Of a stretch of 38,656 nucleotides of DNA, positions 35,664 through 38,656 are shown piece after piece. The notes under the pieces were generated by a model, which did not search any database, was not told the origin of the DNA, and saw only the letters and a list, made by a program, of their open reading frames with translations. How positions within the stretch are numbered: the stretch's first letter is position 1; every line of letters begins with the position of its first letter. Origin of the DNA: Acidithiobacillus sp. GTDB taxonomy: Bacteria; Pseudomonadota; Gammaproteobacteria; Acidithiobacillales; Acidithiobacillaceae. Location: assembly GCF_023256195.1 (NCBI RefSeq), contig NZ_JAGDWX010000008.1, positions 1 to 38,656 of the forward strand. The letters run 5' to 3'. A program made the translations under genes and the position numbers.

Positions 35664-36581
35664 ATGCTGCAGATCATTCGCAATGCTTTTCTGACGGGCA
35701 ACGATCGGGCGCGCGACTGGATGAAAATCGCGGCACCCTCGCCCATGGAGCTCAGCCAGGCCGCCACCACCATCCAGGCGGAAGAAAGTTTCCTCCGTCG
35801 CCGTCTCCAGGGCGGACCGGTGCGCCCCGTGGTGGAGGACTCCGGTTTTTTGACCTTTCAGATGTTGGTGCCGACCCATCAGGCCAAGGCGGGGCAGGTG
35901 GATTTTCACCTCGTCCCTCTCAATATCTTTCTGGTGCCTCACTATTTCGTGACCCTGAGCGCGGAACCTCTGGGCTTTCTCGACACCATTATCCGCCCCG
36001 AAGCGCCCATCCGCCGTTGGGAGCTGATTCTACGCATCGCCAAGGAGATCGCGCTGCGCTACGTGCACATGGCCAGGGACGTGGCCAAGGAGACAGAGAG
36101 CATCGAGGCGGAGCTCAAGGTGGCTCAGCGCCACCACGTCATCTATCGGGCGCTGGAAATCAACGACCGTCTGTTGCAGCTGGATATGGGGCTGCTGCAG
36201 CTGGAATACGTCATCGACGAGATGCGCGAACGTATGCCCAAGGATTCACCGAGCTTCATGGAGGAGTTCACGGATGCCCGCATCGAGATCCGTCAGGCGC
36301 GGGAGCAGGTGGATCTGGAGCAGCAGACCCTCAACGAGATCATGGATGCCTATACCTACATCATCCACAACAACGTCAACCACATCTTCAAATTCATGGC
36401 GGCCTTGATCATCCTGGCGTCCATCCCCATCATCGTCTGCGATTCGGCCTCCATGAACGTCCCGTTGGGCGCCTTTCGGACCTCGCCCTGGGGTTTCCCC
36501 CTGGATGTGGGCTTCCTGCTGGTGGTAGAGGCCGTCACCGCCTGGGTTTTTTATCGCAAGGGATGGCTCACCCTCGGCTGA
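35664..36581 (+). CDS. CorA-family protein 5 of 5 (filter triplet SMN)
   Basis: 305 residues, the most diverged of the set. It has a shorter N-terminal domain (FLTFQMLVP, FHLVPLNIFLVPHYFVTLS) and a stalk rich in Glu/Arg heptads (about 120-225). The junction IMDAYTYIIHNNVNHIFK is clearly CorA-type, followed by transmembrane helices at about 244-262 and 280-297 and a basic tail (YRKGWLTLG). The filter triplet is SMN at 263-265 (DSASMNVPLGAFRTSPWG); the following loop lacks the PLP-aromatic pattern of the other four, and an Asp (D260) sits just before the triplet. ATG 35664 has GAGGAGGGGG upstream and lies 10 bases after protein 4. It ends the operon, 21 bases from the convergent NRAMP-like gene. 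Confidence 0.83.
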   Translation: MLQIIRNAFLTGNDRARDWMKIAAPSPMELSQAATTIQAEESFLRRRLQGGPVRPVVEDSGFLTFQMLVPTHQAKAGQVDFHLVPLNIFLVPHYFVTLSAEPLGFLDTIIRPEAPIRRWELILRIAKEIALRYVHMARDVAKETESIEAELKVAQRHHVIYRALEINDRLLQLDMGLLQLEYVIDEMRERMPKDSPSFMEEFTDARIEIRQAREQVDLEQQTLNEIMDAYTYIIHNNVNHIFKFMAALIILASIPIIVCDSASMNVPLGAFRTSPWGFPLDVGFLLVVEAVTAWVFYRKGWLTLG

Positions 36582-36602
36582 GCGAGCTGAGCTGCAGCGC
36601 CT

Positions 36603-37862
36603 TCACCAGCCGGGAACGCTGGTAATGCCGCCGTAGACGCCGAGGCCCGCGGTGAGAAGGCTGACCCCGACTACCAGCCAGAGGTACCAGCCCCGCAAGC
36701 GGTGCTCGGGCGGCAGGGCGTGGATGGCCAGAGCCACCAGAAAACCCAGCACCAGAGGCAGCAGCAGCGCGTTCATCACCTCCACGGCAATATCCAGGGC
36801 GACCAGATTGGGGATCAGGGCAACGGCCAGGGCACCCGCAAGGACGATGAAGGTGTAGGTCCCGTAGAACCAAGGCGCCTCACGCGGATGATACTCCAGC
36901 GAATGGCGAAACCCCGTTACCTCACCCCAGCCCCAGGCACCGGCCAGAGAGGCGACGATGGCCGCCACCATGCCGGCGCCCACAATGCCTACGGAAAAGA
37001 TCAAATAGCCCCAGGTGCTGCCCAGGAAAGGAACGATGGCCTCCGATAGTTGCTGCACGGTATTGAGGGGAGCGTTGGGATTGCGCAGGGCGATGGTGGC
37101 GGCAACGGCCACGAGCACCGCGGCCATGATGGACTGGGTGACGATGGCGCCAAAAGCGGTGTCCCAGCGCGCCTCTCGATACTGTTCCGGCTGCAGACCC
37201 TTATCGGCGACGGCCGACTGTTGGTAGAAGACCATCCAGGGCATGATCACGGCACCGATGTTGGCTGCCACCAACATCATATAATGGCGATTGCCTACCG
37301 GGATCTCGAGGAAATCCCGCCCCATCTGGCCGAGATTGGGATGGCTGACGATGGCAATAGCGAAGAAGACCAGTTCAAAGAGACCCAGGATGAGCGCGAT
37401 GCGCTCCACCCGTCGGTAGGAGCCGGTCCACACGATGAGCAGCAGCGCCGCTGCTGCCAGGGCAATGCCCACGCCTCGCGGTAAACCGTAGAGCTCGCTG
37501 ACGCCGGCCATACCCGAGAACTCCGTGAGCAGTGCACCGGTGGTGGCGATGCTCAGCCCAGCCACGGAAAGATAGGCCCAGCCGCCGCCGAAACGCTCCC
37601 GGATCAATTCTCCGTGACCCTTTCCCGTGAAAATGCCCAGACGTACCGTCAGTTCCTGGACGATGAACAAGATCGGCATGAGGATGAACTGCAGCAGCAA
37701 TAGCCGATATCCCCACTGGGCCCCGCTCTGCGCCGCTGTGATGATGCTGCCGACGTCGGTATCGGCGAGCATGACCACAAGACCTGGACCGAGCACGGCC
37801 AGAAAGGTTTTCCAGTGCCGACGGGGCAGGGAGCTTGTGGGGTGTTTGGCGGCAAGAACCAT
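36603..37862 (-). CDS. Atypical NRAMP-superfamily metal transporter
   Basis: 419 residues with 11 or so hydrophobic helices and the NRAMP fold signature. The TM1 metal motif, DPGN in MntH, reads DVGS (36-39, in LADTDVGSIITAAQ), so the Asp and Gly are kept but Pro and Asn are lost. The TM6 MPH motif reads MPW (207-209), keeping Met but not His. These changes set it apart from MntH-type Mn/Fe transporters and suggest a separate clade with other selectivity; Mg2+ is one possibility, since NRAMP-related Mg2+ transporters exist. ATG 37862 lacks a strong Shine-Dalgarno sequence. It has a good promoter with a Fur-box-like operator and lies between the CorA array and an MgtC gene. The superfamily is firm, the ion unknown. 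Confidence 0.85.
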   Translation of the reverse strand: MVLAAKHPTSSLPRRHWKTFLAVLGPGLVVMLADTDVGSIITAAQSGAQWGYRLLLLQFILMPILFIVQELTVRLGIFTGKGHGELIRERFGGGWAYLSVAGLSIATTGALLTEFSGMAGVSELYGLPRGVGIALAAAALLLIVWTGSYRRVERIALILGLFELVFFAIAIVSHPNLGQMGRDFLEIPVGNRHYMMLVAANIGAVIMPWMVFYQQSAVADKGLQPEQYREARWDTAFGAIVTQSIMAAVLVAVAATIALRNPNAPLNTVQQLSEAIVPFLGSTWGYLIFSVGIVGAGMVAAIVASLAGAWGWGEVTGFRHSLEYHPREAPWFYGTYTFIVLAGALAVALIPNLVALDIAVEVMNALLLPLVLGFLVALAIHALPPEHRLRGWYLWLVVGVSLLTAGLGVYGGITSVPGW

Positions 37863-37886
37863 GGGCTGGGGCTCGAATGAGTCAGA

Positions 37887-37906
37887 TGAGAATGCGAATG
37901 ATTAAC
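37887..37906 (-). promoter_or_regulatory. Fur-box-like operator over the NRAMP-like gene promoter
   Basis: Plus-strand TGAGAATGCGAATGATTAAC matches 15 of 20 positions of the Fur consensus TGATAATGATAATCATTATC. It covers the -10 region and start site. CGAATGA also occurs three times (37874-37880, 37895-37901, 37906-37912), spaced 21 and 11 bases, close to whole helical turns. Repression by a Fur-family protein (Fur, Mur or Zur) when metal is plentiful is likely but inferred. Confidence 0.6.
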
Positions 37907-37926
37907 GAATGAGCGTGCGCTGTCAA
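37899..37926 (-). promoter_or_regulatory. Sigma70 promoter of the NRAMP-like gene
   Basis: On the minus strand a perfect -35 TTGACA (37921-37926) and TAATCA (37899-37904) are 16 bp apart. The expected start near 37892 leaves a leader of only about 30 nt before the ATG at 37862. Two small inverted repeats (37934-37951 and 37958-37976) lie just upstream of the -35. Confidence 0.7.
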
Positions 37927-38062
37927 GCCGCGACCACCCGGATTCTGGTGGAGATACCTGCCGGGTCGACGGGCAGCGCATGCCTTTCCTCCGCACATGG
38001 GATACACCGGGCATGGAAGGGTGGGAAGGCCGCCGCGAGATAGGGACCGCAAGGTGACTGAA

Positions 38063-38656
38063 TCATCCGCCGCCAGGATTCTGATTCCAGAAAATCTGCT
38101 GCACGCCGGGGATCTGCTCCAGGGCATGGATGGCTCGATCCAGTTCCTCTTCCGAAATGTGGCTGGGCAGCAGGGTGGCCCGCATTTCCGTCTCCACCGA
38201 ACCGAAGGGGCGCATGCTGAATTCGCGCACCGGGTAGCCCGCGGCATCCAGGATGTCCGAGGCTTGCTCCTGGATACCGCCCTCCAGACCCCGGCGAACG
38301 ATAAGAAAGACCGTGGCTGTGGTTTCGGTACTGTCACCCGTGGGTAGACGATTGATCTGGTTGGCGACGGGGCGCAAAAGAGTATTGGCCGCAAGGACGA
38401 AAGCTGCGGCGATGATGGCCGGCGCCCATTGCCCCGAGCCAGCGCAGGCACCCACCGCCGCCGAACCCCAGATGGTGGCGGCAGTATTCAGGCCGCGCAC
38501 ATTCACCCCCTCCTTCATGATGGTGCCCGCGCCCAGGAAGCCGATGCCTGAGATGACATAAGCGACGATGCGCGCAAGCTCCGGATCGCCACCGATTCGC
38601 CAACCCAAATTCACGAATATGGCAGCGCCAACGGCTACCAGAGTGTTGGTGCGCAA
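38063..38656 (-). CDS. MgtC/SapB family protein (N-terminus outside window)
   Basis: 197 residues are visible and the frame is open at the right edge. The first codons read LRTNTLVAVGAA, an internal MgtC motif that normally follows about 40-50 residues of membrane segment, so the true start lies beyond the window. YVISGIGFLGAGTIMKEG and VRGLNTAATIW are the family hallmarks. The C-terminal part (about 115-195 of the visible chain) is an ACT-like cytoplasmic domain. MgtC proteins help survival at low Mg2+ and in acid and modulate ATP synthase or phosphate uptake in pathogens; others have unclear roles. Its place beside the CorA array and NRAMP-like gene strengthens a divalent-metal theme. Its stop is 200 bases from the NRAMP start, so co-transcription is possible but not needed. 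Confidence 0.9.
   Translation of the reverse strand: MRTNTLVAVGAAIFVNLGWRIGGDPELARIVAYVISGIGFLGAGTIMKEGVNVRGLNTAATIWGSAAVGACAGSGQWAPAIIAAAFVLAANTLLRPVANQINRLPTGDSTETTATVFLIVRRGLEGGIQEQASDILDAAGYPVREFSMRPFGSVETEMRATLLPSHISEEELDRAIHALEQIPGVQQIFWNQNPGGG

Noticed and set aside
38648-38656. Start codon for the MgtC-family gene at the right edge
   Set aside because: The codon there is TTG inside the conserved LRTNTLVAVGA motif, which is internal in the family; the gene continues outside the window.

Overview
This GC-rich, densely coded window is proteobacterial chromosome. The pcnB-folK-panB-panC order, guaBA pair, MutS, Bax-inhibitor-1 protein and large DUF3683 flavin/Fe-S oxidoreductase point to the beta/gamma-proteobacteria. 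An Acidithiobacillus-like chemolithotroph is my best guess, from gene content and style only. I saw no rRNA, tRNA, insertion sequence, prophage or CRISPR array.

Layout. Positions 1-3301 (minus): mutS (3' end cut by the window edge) and a BI-1 family membrane protein, separated by an intrinsic terminator. 3302-3829: a stretch with no recognised gene. 3830-4492 (plus): an ExoX-like 3'-5' exonuclease, overlapping tail to tail with the next block. 4465-13758 (minus): pcnB, folK, deoxynucleoside kinase, panB, panC, a giant FAD/Fe-S oxidoreductase, an Smr-domain protein and a class II aldolase. Most of these are coupled by ATGA/GTGA-type overlaps (RNA tail, folate, pantothenate and redox genes). 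13968-16985 (plus): guaB-guaA, with a terminator-like hairpin in the guaB leader. 17119-30204 (minus): a long carbon-storage/glycolysis block running, in transcription order, phosphotransacylase - pfkB - NADH oxidase/CoA-disulfide reductase-like protein - class I FBP aldolase - pyruvate kinase - enolase - alpha-glucan phosphorylase - acetyl-CoA synthetase - CLC protein. 30205-38656: a divalent-metal island.

The most interesting part is the metal island. An OprB-type porin is followed on the same strand by FIVE consecutive, different CorA-family genes with short gaps or an ATGA overlap. Their selectivity-filter triplets, canonically GMN, read GVN, AMN, GMN, HMN and SMN in gene order, while the Asn is kept in all five. 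CorA proteins are normally homopentamers, so five adjacent divergent paralogues suggest a hetero-oligomeric (possibly one-of-each pentameric) channel, or a set of channels with different filters. Upstream lies a leader of about 350 nt containing a 26-32 codon ORF. Its N-terminal part encodes DPDPEPEP, the alternating acidic/proline type known from the MgtL leader peptide to destabilise translating ribosomes at low Mg2+. The stop codon of this ORF abuts a strong hairpin that ends just before the porin's Shine-Dalgarno sequence. I read this as a candidate Mg2+-sensing leader controlling a porin plus five-CorA system. Convergent to it is an atypical NRAMP-like transporter whose promoter carries a Fur-box-like operator, followed at the window edge by an MgtC/SapB protein.
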